Positions 52,963 through 63,385 of a stretch of 64,000 bases of DNA are shown here, piece after piece. Made by a program: the position numbers and the translations under genes. Positions within the stretch are counted from its first letter, which is position 1. Each line of letters starts with the position of its first letter. Origin of the DNA: CATQHW01 sp965215345 (lineage in GTDB: Bacteria > Spirochaetota > Spirochaetia > SZUA-6 > Bin103); the NCBI GenBank assembly GCA_965215345.1, contig CBDCDL010000002.1:2790001-2854000 (forward strand), written 5' to 3'. The notes beneath the pieces are model-generated. The model was given only the letters and a program-made list of their open reading frames with translations, was not told the origin of the DNA and did not search any database.

Positions 52963-55900
52963 TTACAGATCTCGTATGACACGGACTGCGGAGGAGCCTT
53001 GATGTCTGGTTACCTGGATCTGCTGGGAGAACTCGGAGCGCAGTTCCGGTATGTGGGTGATGACGCCGACCATGCGGCCGGCGACCTGGAGGCTCTGGAT
53101 GGTCTCGGAGACCGTTGCGAGGGTATCCGGATCGAGGGTGCCGAAGCCCTCGTCGATGAACAGGCTGTCGAGGTTCACGGCGCCCGCCGCATCCTGCACC
53201 TGCCTGCTGAGCTCCAGAGCCAGGGACAGTGAGGTGAGGAAGGTCTCTCCGCCGCTCAGCGTGTCGCTGATGCGGGTCTCGTCGGCGTTGTCGTGGTCGA
53301 CGACCAGGATCTGGTCTTCCTGGAACGTCAACGAGTAGCGTTCGCCGGACAACGTGAACAGCCGGTGCGATGCGCCTTGTACCAGCTTCGTGAAACTGTC
53401 CTCCAGGACGTACGCCTGGAACCGGTCGCTGCGGAGATCGGTGGCCAGGCCGCTGAAGAGGCGGTGGTCGTCTCTCATGGCCCGCAACTGCCCGTGGAGT
53501 GCCTGCGCCCGCGCAAGGCGCTCGGTCATCGTCGCGACCTGCTGCCCGAGATGCGCGTTCCTCGTGACCAGATGCTCGACTTCGCCCCTGATCCGTCGGT
53601 CGTTGGCACTCGCATCGTCGAGCTGTTCGTCCGAGACCCGCTCGCCGCCCAGATCGTTCCGCAGGTCGCGGACGCGCAGCTCGGTGGCGTGCAGATCGCG
53701 CGCGTAGGCGGCGACGGACTCGCTCAATCGGTCCTGTGCCGTATCGTCGCGCACGGCGTTGCGGACGTCGCCCACGCTGTCGAAGCGTGCCTGGGCGACG
53801 TGTCGGTCGCGCTGCTCGATGCGGCCCGCCGCTTCCCGGTCAGCCTCCCCGGCGGCTCGCTCGCGGTCCCCGTGGGCCTGCCGGGTCGTCGCCAACGCGC
53901 GGCGGGCTTCCGCCTCGGCTGACATGGCCTCCCGGTGTCCGGCTTCCAGATCATCGATGAGAGACGACAGGTCGGTCCGCTCCTGTCCGGGGTCGGCGGA
54001 CCGGGTGACCTCCGCGATCTCGACTCGCACCGCCCGGAGGCGCTCCTCGTCCGCGGTCACTTCCGCGATCCGCTCGCGGCGCTCGCTCCGTATGCGGTCG
54101 AGCTCGCCGCGCGTCGTCTGCTCGCTTCGGCGCAGGTCGCTCAGTTGGAGCTCTGCCGTCTCAAGGCGACCGTGTGCGTCCTCGAAGGATCTGCGGGCAG
54201 CCGCCGTCGCCTCGATCTGGTGCTGAAACCAGCCATCGACGGCATCGTCGTCCACCGGGACGCGGCCGCCGATGGCATCCCGGATGTCGGCTGCCAGTTG
54301 GCGGACGTCCGCACGCGCCTTGTCCGTGGCGCCGTCCACCTCGGTCAGCGCCTCCTGGGCGGCACGGAGACTGCCTTGTGCCCTGGTCAATGCCGTGATC
54401 GTTTCCTGCGCGTCGTCGCGCACTCGCCGCAGCGTGGAATTGGCCGCGTCGCGGTCCGCGCGGGCGGCGGCGACATCAGGGTGCAGGTCGGCCGCCGGGG
54501 GATCGGCCACGAGCTGCGCACAGACCGGGCACGGGGCTCCAGCCGCCAGCGATCCACGCAGATCGTTGGCCGCGTCCTGACGATGGACCGCGTGCAGTGA
54601 CTCCTCCGCGGCCGTCAGGCGGTGCTCTGCGTCGAGCAGAGCGCGCTCTCGCTCCCGCTCCTGGCCCGTGAGCCGCTCGAGCTCGACGGCCAGACCATCG
54701 ACCGTCTTGCGCCGCCGCTCCTGCTCAGGCTTCGCATCCTGAAGCTGTCCGCGGGCGATCGTGAGTTTCGTCGCCGGCTCGCGGGCACGGTCGAGTGCCG
54801 CGTCGAGTGCGGCGTCGTAACCGATGACGTCGAGCTCGCCGCGGGCCGCCTCCACGGACGCCTGCTGTCGTGCGGTTTCTTCGGCCAACTGCTCCAGGCG
54901 GTTGCCACCCTGTTCGAGCTCCTGGTCGAGCTGCGCGATCCGGGTGCGTCTCCTTCCAACCTCGGCTTCGAGTCTCGTGAGCTCGGGGAGGCGCCCGAGG
55001 ATCCGATCGAGGTTGGCAAGGCGGGCACGCAGGGCGGGAATCTCCTCCGCCTGCTCCCGCGCCAGTGCCAGCTCCCCCTCGCGTTCCTCGTGGACACGCG
55101 CGGCTGCCTCATTCGCGTGCCTGGCTTCCTGCGCGGCGTTTCTTGCGTGGTCGGCATCCTGCGCGGCTCGGTCGGCCTCATCGATCAGCGGAATCAACGC
55201 TTCGGCCCGGCGTGCCGCCTCCAACTCCCGCCGCGATTCGTCGATCTGCGGTGCGCTGCCGTGGAGCTCCGCCAGCCGTGCCTCGCTCTTCAGGAGGTCG
55301 ACCGTCTTCACATGTCGATCCCGGATCTCGATCAGCCGGGACTCGGCGGCTTCGCTCTCCTTGCGCCGCTCTTCGAGCCGCGCTTCCGCCTGCTGCAACT
55401 CACCCTGCAAGGCTGCCAGCGCCGCCTCGGAGACGCCGTCATACTCCTCGCGGAGGCGCTGCTCCAGCGCGTCGAGCTCGTGCTTCTTCCGGGTCGACGT
55501 GTCCTGCGCTGCCTGTCGCATCCGCTCGTACACGTCGAGCCGCAGCAGCGTGCGCAGCATTTCGCGGCGCTTGCGCGGATCGGCCTTCAGGAACTTCGCG
55601 AATTCCCCTTGCGGAAGGATCACCGCCTGGGTGAACGCGTCGACGTCGAGGCCGAGCAGGCGCGTCACTTCCACGGACGCCGGGCGGACCTGATCGGCGA
55701 GGACGGTGTTGAAGTCCGTCCCGTCGTGCTCTTCCAGGCGGACGGTAGCCGCGCCCTTGCGGCGCAGCGCGCGAGCGACCCGGAATCGCCGCGTCCCCAC
55801 TGCGAAGTCGAAGCGGACGCTCACGCGCTCCCGCGCCGCCGAGATCATCTCCTTCAGGTCCTGCTTGCCGACGCGCGGGACCTCGCCGTACAGCGCGAAC

Positions 55901-56037
55901 AGGATGGCGTCCAGCAGCGTCGACTTGCCCGCGCCGGTGGGACCCGAGATCGCGAAGAGGTCCAGGCCGGAGAAATCGATCTCCTGCTTCTCCTTGAAGC
56001 AGGTAAGTCCTTCGACGCTGAGCTGGATCGGGCGCAT
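52963..56037 (-). CDS. sbcC: Rad50/SbcC-type SMC ATPase
   Basis: This 1024-residue protein has the full Rad50 layout. Walker A is GPTGAGKST at residues 32-40, and the Q-loop region ILPQGEFAKFLKADPRKRRE is near 140. Two long coiled coils flank a zinc hook, CPVC (in GAPCPVCAQLV, about residue 500). The signature LSGGETFLTSLSLALELS is near 925, and Walker B, LFIDEGFGTLD, near 960. With Mre11 it opens and trims DNA ends. It is the last gene of the minus-strand set, three bases from mre11. The start ATG 56037 is preceded by the mre11 stop. Confidence 0.93.
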   Translation of the reverse strand: MRPIQLSVEGLTCFKEKQEIDFSGLDLFAISGPTGAGKSTLLDAILFALYGEVPRVGKQDLKEMISAARERVSVRFDFAVGTRRFRVARALRRKGAATVRLEEHDGTDFNTVLADQVRPASVEVTRLLGLDVDAFTQAVILPQGEFAKFLKADPRKRREMLRTLLRLDVYERMRQAAQDTSTRKKHELDALEQRLREEYDGVSEAALAALQGELQQAEARLEERRKESEAAESRLIEIRDRHVKTVDLLKSEARLAELHGSAPQIDESRRELEAARRAEALIPLIDEADRAAQDADHARNAAQEARHANEAAARVHEEREGELALAREQAEEIPALRARLANLDRILGRLPELTRLEAEVGRRRTRIAQLDQELEQGGNRLEQLAEETARQQASVEAARGELDVIGYDAALDAALDRAREPATKLTIARGQLQDAKPEQERRRKTVDGLAVELERLTGQERERERALLDAEHRLTAAEESLHAVHRQDAANDLRGSLAAGAPCPVCAQLVADPPAADLHPDVAAARADRDAANSTLRRVRDDAQETITALTRAQGSLRAAQEALTEVDGATDKARADVRQLAADIRDAIGGRVPVDDDAVDGWFQHQIEATAAARRSFEDAHGRLETAELQLSDLRRSEQTTRGELDRIRSERRERIAEVTADEERLRAVRVEIAEVTRSADPGQERTDLSSLIDDLEAGHREAMSAEAEARRALATTRQAHGDRERAAGEADREAAGRIEQRDRHVAQARFDSVGDVRNAVRDDTAQDRLSESVAAYARDLHATELRVRDLRNDLGGERVSDEQLDDASANDRRIRGEVEHLVTRNAHLGQQVATMTERLARAQALHGQLRAMRDDHRLFSGLATDLRSDRFQAYVLEDSFTKLVQGASHRLFTLSGERYSLTFQEDQILVVDHDNADETRISDTLSGGETFLTSLSLALELSRQVQDAAGAVNLDSLFIDEGFGTLDPDTLATVSETIQSLQVAGRMVGVITHIPELRSEFSQQIQVTRHQGSSAVRVIRDL

Positions 56038-56040
56038 CGG

Positions 56041-57207
56041 TCAGGCGTCCTCGCGGGCCCGCTCATGGAGGTGCTGGAACGTGTCGAGGACCGCAGGCGC
56101 GGGCTCCCGTTCGTGAGCGCGCCGGTGGTAGGCGGCATACAGCTCGGCCGCGGGCGCCCCGGCGTCGGGCCGGTCGCTGTCCGGCGCCTCGGACTCGGGC
56201 AGGTCCACGCGTACGACCAGCGCGGTCGGCAGGAGCTCGCGCACCTTGCGGTTGATGTCCGGATCCTTCTCGCCGAGCTTGACCGTGACCCGCAGCCAGG
56301 AGTCGTCGCCGTTCGCGCCGGCGTGGCCGGCCAACTCGGCCAGATCGGCCATGGTCCCCTCGACGTCCCGGAGCTGCCGTCCGCCTTCGTACGGCACGTG
56401 CTCGATCCGTGCAGGGCGGCGCGGCGCCGCCTCGACGGCGGTGAAGGTCTTCTCCTGGCCGACCTCGCCGAAGTCGAGCTGCAGCGGCGAGCCGGCGTAC
56501 CAGGCGGGCAGGGTTCCCGCCACCTTCTGCGGCTTGTGGATGTGGCCGAGCGCGATGTAGGTCGCGGTCGGCGGCAGCGTCTGCGGCGTCGCCGCCCAGT
56601 CCTGGGACAGGTGGACGCGGCGCTCCGACTCGCCGAAGGTCGCGCCCTCCAGGTGCGTGTGGGCCACCAGCAGGTTCACGGCGTCGTCGCGGTACGCGGC
56701 GCAGAGGTTCTGCACCGCTCGCTGGAACAGGTGCGCGTAGCGGGTTCGCGCAGAGGCCTCGTCCCCGGCGAGGTCCAGGGCGGACACCCACATCCCGGGC
56801 GAGGCGAACGGCAGCGCGGCGACCACGGCCGTCTCGCCGCCGCGGGTTTCGAGCTTGAAGGTTCCGCCGCGGCTCGCGCTCCGGGGGCGGCCGAGAATGT
56901 GCACGTTGGCTCCCGTGGCCAGCAGCGCCCGCGCGTCGAACCGCTGCGGGTCGTCGTGGTTGCCGGCAATCACGACGGTGCGGGCACCGGCACGGCCGAC
57001 CCGGACCAGGAACTCGTTGACCAGCCGCTCCGAGTCGCCCGACGGGGTGCGGCTGTCGAAGACGTCGCCGGAGTGGAGGACGAGGTCGATCGACTCCCGC
57101 TCGATGAAACCGGCGAGGTGGTCGAGGACCGCCTCCATCTCGTCCAGCCGCTGGAGGCCCTTCCAGCGGCGGCCGACGTGCCAGTCGCTGGTGTGCACGA
57201 TCCTCAC
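56041..57207 (-). CDS. sbcD: Mre11/SbcD-type nuclease
   Basis: This 388-residue calcineurin-fold nuclease carries all phosphoesterase motifs: HTSDWHVGR (residues 5-13), LVLHSGDVFD, VVIAGNHDD with the catalytic His, LLVAHTHLEG and YIALGHIHKPQ. It continues with the capping region and a C-terminal helix that would bind Rad50. It partners the SbcC-like protein encoded three bases downstream, and follows herA by ten bases. It is intact, unlike the stub at 52657. Confidence 0.93.
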   Translation of the reverse strand: MRIVHTSDWHVGRRWKGLQRLDEMEAVLDHLAGFIERESIDLVLHSGDVFDSRTPSGDSERLVNEFLVRVGRAGARTVVIAGNHDDPQRFDARALLATGANVHILGRPRSASRGGTFKLETRGGETAVVAALPFASPGMWVSALDLAGDEASARTRYAHLFQRAVQNLCAAYRDDAVNLLVAHTHLEGATFGESERRVHLSQDWAATPQTLPPTATYIALGHIHKPQKVAGTLPAWYAGSPLQLDFGEVGQEKTFTAVEAAPRRPARIEHVPYEGGRQLRDVEGTMADLAELAGHAGANGDDSWLRVTVKLGEKDPDINRKVRELLPTALVVRVDLPESEAPDSDRPDAGAPAAELYAAYHRRAHEREPAPAVLDTFQHLHERAREDA

Positions 57208-57217
57208 CAGGAGATCC

Positions 57218-58907
<1,690 letters not shown>

Positions 58908-58915
<8 letters not shown>

Positions 58916-59897
58916 GAGCGGCCTCCCGTGCCACCAGCGCTTCGATCCAGCGCCGGATCAGCCGCGCGTCGCCCAACCGGGCACGGAGCTGCTGTTCGAG
59001 CGCGCCGATAGGCAGGAGATTCTGCGGCGACCGGGGATCCCTGGATCGTTGCGGTGCGATCCCGGGCAGCCTGGCGGTGGCGGCATCGGCCAGGTGGCGG
59101 GCCGCGTCCACGCCCGCGGACGCTCCCACCTCCAGGCGGACCAGGCCGTGCAGTTCCACGGCACCATGCGCCGGGTCGCCGAGGCGCTGGAACCAGGAGT
59201 AGCGGGCGAACCCGGAGCGGTCGCCGCGGATCGCGAAGAGGGGCGTCCGGGAGCCCGCCGGGAGGGTCGCCATGAGCGGCAGGAACCGGCCCGGAAGGTA
59301 GAGGTCGTGCAGTCGCTTGACGTAGCCGATGGCCTGCTCCGGCCGCTCGGGCACGAAGCTGAGGGGCCCGTCCACGATGACCAGCGTATCGGCGTCGGCG
59401 AGATCGGCGGCCAGCGCCGCTTCGGCGGTCCGCATCGAGTCCTGGATGTGCCGCAGCGGCCCATCCACCTCCGGCCTCGGCGTGCTCTCCGCCTCGTACA
59501 CCAGATTGTCGTGAACCTGCACGGGTGCCGGCAGGGGGCGTCCGCCCCCGAGCACCACGGTGCGGGACACGCGGATCTCGCCGAAGTCGGCCGCCGAGTC
59601 GCGCATGACGGCAGCGCCGACCGCGTAGCTTCCGAAGCCGCCGAAGATCAGGGTCTCGTCCTGCCGGACCTGCACTCTGGCGTCGAGCCTGCGGACACCG
59701 TCGACGAACACGACTCGGTCACGAAACGAGCCCGGAGCACGGGGCACGATCGCCTTCCACTCGCCATCGGGCAGTTCGACCTCGCGATCGACGTGCTCGC
59801 GCGGTCGATCGTTCAGGGACTCCAGCGGCGTCTGGTCCCCGTAGTCGATCTCCCACGGATCGATGCGGACGTGGTAGTCGCCGAAGACCCGGGACAT
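58908..59897 (-). CDS. nurA: NurA-like nuclease
   Basis: This 329-residue protein of the NurA type has RVVFVDGVRRLDARVQV (about residue 65), where the first metal-binding Asp lies. DTLVIVDGPLSFVPERPEQA (about 185, second acidic site) and IGYVKRLHDLYLP follow, then TPLFAIRGDRSGFARYSWF and VRLEVGASAGVDAARHLADA. NurA is a dimeric nuclease that sits on the HerA ring. ATG 59897 is chosen; an open stretch upstream to 60083 overlaps the monooxygenase gene and is not NurA-like. It overlaps herA by eight bases and follows the monooxygenase gene by 11. Confidence 0.82.
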
Positions 59898-59908
59898 GCC
59901 GGCGCCGG

Positions 59909-60208
59909 TCACGGGGCGCCGTACACCGGCTCGTAGTGCTCGACCTCGGGAAACGGGTCGTAGAAGTGGTGCAGCAGCCTGCGCCACTCCTGGTATCGGT
60001 CCGATCCGCGGAACCCGAGGGTGTGGTCCTCCAGGGTTCGCCACGTCACCAGCAGGAGGTAGCGGCTTCGCTTCTCCAGGCACTTTCGGAGCTCGTGGGA
60101 CACGTAGCCGTCCATGCCGGCGATGATTGCCTGCGCCTCGGCGAAGGCCGCCTCGAAGTCGGCCTCCAGGCCGGGCTTCACGTCCAGGATCGCGACCTCC
60201 AGCACCAT
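59909..60208 (-). CDS. Antibiotic biosynthesis monooxygenase-domain (ABM) protein
   Basis: This 99-residue ferredoxin-like dimer-type protein has EVAILDVKPGLEADFEAAFAE, then YVSHELRKCLEKRSRYLLLV and TWRTLEDHTLGFRGSDRYQE, typical of ABM/DUF proteins. The histidine in WRRLLHHFYDPFPEVEHYEP is often seen in this group. Members oxidise small aromatic compounds or bind heme, or have no known reaction. It lies ten bases from the aldolase gene and 11 before nurA on the same strand. Confidence 0.8.
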   Translation of the reverse strand: MVLEVAILDVKPGLEADFEAAFAEAQAIIAGMDGYVSHELRKCLEKRSRYLLLVTWRTLEDHTLGFRGSDRYQEWRRLLHHFYDPFPEVEHYEPVYGAP

Positions 60209-60218
60209 GCCGGGCGGG

Positions 60219-60941
60219 TCAACAGCGATACGAAGGGTCTTCCCGGTCGAGGATCGCGCCCAGCTCCCGGAAGTGGTCCTCGCTCAGGTCGGGGTAGTCC
60301 CGCCACTGCAGCTCCGTCTTGGCCGCGACGCGGTCGGAGACGGAGCGCACCTTCTCGCCGGTCTGCAGGGCGATGAGGTACGTGCAGCAGGCGCGCTCGT
60401 AGTAGTAGAGGTCGTCGAACGCCTGCGCGACGGTCGGGCCGATCACCATCACGCCGTGGTGGCGCATGAGCAGGATCGGCTTGTCGCCGACCAGGCGGCC
60501 GACGCGCTCGGCCTCGTCGTCCAGGCCCATGCCGTCGAACTGATCGTCGATGGTCACGCGACCCCAGAAGCGCATGGCGTTCTGCTCGACCGGCGGCAGC
60601 GTGGGATCGTCCAGGCACGCCAGCGCCGTCGCGTACTTCGAGTGCACGTGCAGGACGCAGCGGGCGCCCGGCACGTTGCGGTGGATGCTGCCGTGCAGGG
60701 CCCAGGCGGTCGGGTCGGGCGCGTCCGGGCGCTGCATGGTCGTCGGGTCGCCGGCGTCGAGGAGCAGCAGCTCGCTGGCCCTGATCCGCGAGAAGTGGCG
60801 GCCGCGCGGGTTCATCAGGAACTTCGTGCCGGCTGCGTCGACGGCCAAGCTGAAGTGATTGGCGACCGATTCGTGCAGGTCGTAGCGGGCCGCCCAGCGG
60901 AATGCGCACGCCAGGGCGATGCGCTCCGCGGCGAAGTCCAT
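60219..60941 (-). CDS. Class II aldolase/adducin family protein
   Basis: This 240-residue protein belongs to the L-fuculose-phosphate aldolase/adducin family. Landmarks are RWAARYDLHESVANHFSLAV, FLMNPRGRHFSRI, CVLHVHSKYATALACL (two zinc His, about residue 95) and ILLMRHHGVMVIGPTVAQAF with the third His. It has Asp/Glu after GM as in metal-dependent aldolases. ATG 60941 gives the normal start. It cleaves or epimerises a phosphorylated sugar in the family's known roles. The substrate is not evident here. Confidence 0.87.
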   Translation of the reverse strand: MDFAAERIALACAFRWAARYDLHESVANHFSLAVDAAGTKFLMNPRGRHFSRIRASELLLLDAGDPTTMQRPDAPDPTAWALHGSIHRNVPGARCVLHVHSKYATALACLDDPTLPPVEQNAMRFWGRVTIDDQFDGMGLDDEAERVGRLVGDKPILLMRHHGVMVIGPTVAQAFDDLYYYERACCTYLIALQTGEKVRSVSDRVAAKTELQWRDYPDLSEDHFRELGAILDREDPSYRC

Positions 60942-61067
60942 GCCGCCACGGTACGGCAACGGCTGCCGTCCGGTCCATGCCGGAGTCGACGGCACGCGGA
61001 CCCGTCCGCCGCTTGTCCCGTCAACGGCGCGGGACCTATGATCTCTGCGGGCCAGGAGGGGGCAGCG

Positions 61068-61358
61068 ATGGGAACGCGGCAGACGGCACAGCCGAAGCAG
61101 CGCCTGATGTACATCCACGCGCAGACGCCCAACATCCTGTCGCCGATCCTGGGCTTCACGATCTACGAGCCGGTGCCCGGCTTCGCGGTCGAGTTGCAGG
61201 TGGATCCGCCGCCGTGTCCGTACGAGTCCGTACACGACGCGTTATGCGACGGCTGGCAGATCGTGCAGTTCCCGCTGCACCAGGCCGACTTCGACGACGA
61301 CGACCTGGACATGGTCGGCTACGAGTTCGTACTGCAAAAGATGGAGGTGGTCGAATGA
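61068..61358 (+). CDS. Small hypothetical protein
   Basis: I cannot assign this 96-residue protein. It reads LMYIHAQTPNILSPILGFTI, then YEPVPGFAVELQVDPPPCPY, then a strongly acidic end, HQADFDDDDLDMVGYEF. GGAGGGGG lies eight bases before ATG 61068, a good ribosome site. Its stop overlaps the PhyH gene start by four bases (ATGA), so the two are translationally coupled and probably functionally linked. Confidence 0.65.
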   Translation: MGTRQTAQPKQRLMYIHAQTPNILSPILGFTIYEPVPGFAVELQVDPPPCPYESVHDALCDGWQIVQFPLHQADFDDDDLDMVGYEFVLQKMEVVE

Positions 61359-62158
61359 GCACGATCGCAGTGGCGCACCCGGACACACTCCTGGACGACC
61401 GGGCGGTGGTCGACTTCATCATCCGCGGCTATCTCCTGCTGGAGCTCGACCTGCCGGCCGGCGTGAACGAACGGATCGCCGCGACGCTGGACGGCATGGA
61501 GGGCAACCCGGGCGACGCCATCACCGACGCGGTCCCGGAGTTGCACCTGGTGCTGGACCACCCGCTCGTGCAGGGCGCGCTGACCAGCCTGGCGGGCCGG
61601 GACTACGACGTCATGACACACCGCCACTGGCACTGCAAGGAGCCCGGCACCGCCTGCATGCACTGGCACCAGGACGGCAAGAACCGGCGCGGCGTCGGTC
61701 TGGACCGGTTCCTGGGGCTCTACTATCCCGGCGACGTCACCGCCGACATGGGGCCGACGATCATCGTTCCCGGCACCCACTTCCGCAACGCGCCCACCGA
61801 CCGCATGCGCACCTACACGAACATCCGCGGCCAGGTGCCCCTGATGGTGAAGGCGGGCGCCTTCGCGCTTACCCATTACGACCTGTGGCACGGCACGGCC
61901 GCCAACCGCTCGGGCCGGCGCCGGCACATGATCAAGTTCCTCTTCAGCCGGACGCGGGGAAACGCGCGGCCGACCTGGAACCACGACCCGGAGGCCATGA
62001 GCGGCCTGCGGGACTGGAACCGGCGCTCCGCCTCGGAGCAGCCGCTCGACAGACTGACGTTCGCCAATCCGCTCAACGTGTCGCAGACCGACCACTACAA
62101 GGAGGTCGCCAGGCGGCGTGCCGTCTGGGACGAGCTCACGGGCGCGGCGTCGCCGTGA
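61355..62158 (+). CDS. Phytanoyl-CoA dioxygenase family protein (PhyH)
   Basis: This 267-residue Fe(II)/2-oxoglutarate oxygenase has the metal motif HQD in ACMHWHQDGKNRRG (about residue 107) and distal His in YDLWHGTAANRSGRRRHM, with Arg residues following for 2-oxoglutarate. LGLYYPGDVTADMGPTIIVP and GTHFRNAPTDRM are typical. It starts at ATG 61355, overlapping the small gene upstream, and its stop overlaps the protease GTG by four bases. The substrate is not known. Confidence 0.87.
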   Translation: MSTIAVAHPDTLLDDRAVVDFIIRGYLLLELDLPAGVNERIAATLDGMEGNPGDAITDAVPELHLVLDHPLVQGALTSLAGRDYDVMTHRHWHCKEPGTACMHWHQDGKNRRGVGLDRFLGLYYPGDVTADMGPTIIVPGTHFRNAPTDRMRTYTNIRGQVPLMVKAGAFALTHYDLWHGTAANRSGRRRHMIKFLFSRTRGNARPTWNHDPEAMSGLRDWNRRSASEQPLDRLTFANPLNVSQTDHYKEVARRRAVWDELTGAASP

Positions 62159-63351
62159 GCGGCACCGGCGGCGTTCGCGCCGGGCGCCTGCTGGGCGCGG
62201 CCGCCGCGGCGGCCGTGCTGACGTTCGCCGGGCTCGGCCTGGGTTTGCTGATCGGTCACGCGCAACGCGCGCCGGCAGAGCCTCGCGGCCCGCAGCCGTG
62301 GGCGGCTTCCGCTCCGGCGCAGCCGGTGCAGTGGACGGAAGGCGTCAGCGGCGGGCGCTACTACTCGGCCGACGAGCGCAACAACATCGCCATCTACGAC
62401 GCCCTCAACGAGGGGGTCGTCAACGTCTCGGCCGAGGGCAGCGTGGTCTTCCGCTATCGCCCCATTCCCCGCTCCGACTCGGGCTCCGGCGTGATCATCG
62501 ACGCCGACGGCCACGTGCTGACCAGCCACCACGTGATCAGGAACGCCACCCGCCTGACGGTCACGCTCTGGGACGGCAGCGAGCACGACGCGGCGCTCGT
62601 CGGCGCCGATCCGGAGAACGACCTGGCGGTGATCCGCTTCGACCCCGGCGACATGCCGCTGACGGTCATCCCGTTCGGGAACTCCACCGACCTGCTCGTC
62701 GGGCAGAAGGTGCTGGCGATCGGCAACCCGTTCGGCCAGGACCGGTCGCTGACCACCGGCATCGTCTCCGGACTGGGCCGGCCGGTGGAGACGGACGACG
62801 GCCGCATCATCCAGAAGATGATCCAGACCGACGCCTCCATCAATCCCGGCAACTCCGGCGGGCCGCTGCTGGACGCCGGCGGCCTCATGATCGGCATCAA
62901 CACCATGATCTTCTCGCCCACCGGCGCCTCGGTCGGCATCGGCTTCGCCGTGCCGGTCGCCACCGCTCGCCGCGTGCTGCCCGAGCTCCTGGAGAGCGGT
63001 ACGGTGCGGCGCGGCTGGATAGACATCCGGGTCGTGCCGATCTCGGCGCGCCTGGCGCGGGTGCTGGACCTGACGCGCCGTGACGGGTTGCTGGTGCACG
63101 TGGTCGAGCCAGACTCGCCCGCGGCGCGGGCCGGCCTGCGCGGCGGCACCAACCCGGTGCGCTGGAACCGGGGGGTGTTCTATGCCGGCGGCGACATCAT
63201 CGTCGAGGTGGACGGTCACCAGGTCAGCGGCTATCGCGAGTTGCTGGCCGCGCTGGAGGACAACAAGCCGGGCGACGTGGTGACGGTGGTCGTTGAGCGC
63301 AACGGCCGCCTGCGGGAGCTGTCGGTCACCTTGAGTGAACGAACCCGGTGA
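62155..63351 (+). CDS. Membrane-anchored trypsin-like serine protease (HtrA/DegP-like)
   Basis: This 398-residue protein starts at GTG 62155 with a basic N-terminus and one membrane segment (AGRLLGAAAAAAVLTFAGLG to LLIGH, about residues 10-35). The protease domain lies outside the cytoplasm. The catalytic triad is His in VLTSHHVIRN, Asp in ENDLAVIRF and Ser in NPGNSGGPLL. A single PDZ domain follows (about 295-390), with VEPDSPAARAGLRGG and GGDIIVEVDGHQVSGYREL. Such HtrA family proteases handle misfolded envelope proteins or signal stress. There is only one PDZ, as in DegS. Confidence 0.9.
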   Translation: MSGTGGVRAGRLLGAAAAAAVLTFAGLGLGLLIGHAQRAPAEPRGPQPWAASAPAQPVQWTEGVSGGRYYSADERNNIAIYDALNEGVVNVSAEGSVVFRYRPIPRSDSGSGVIIDADGHVLTSHHVIRNATRLTVTLWDGSEHDAALVGADPENDLAVIRFDPGDMPLTVIPFGNSTDLLVGQKVLAIGNPFGQDRSLTTGIVSGLGRPVETDDGRIIQKMIQTDASINPGNSGGPLLDAGGLMIGINTMIFSPTGASVGIGFAVPVATARRVLPELLESGTVRRGWIDIRVVPISARLARVLDLTRRDGLLVHVVEPDSPAARAGLRGGTNPVRWNRGVFYAGGDIIVEVDGHQVSGYRELLAALEDNKPGDVVTVVVERNGRLRELSVTLSERTR

Positions 63352-63385
63352 CTCACGGCCCCTGCCACGAGCGGGACCCGGCTCC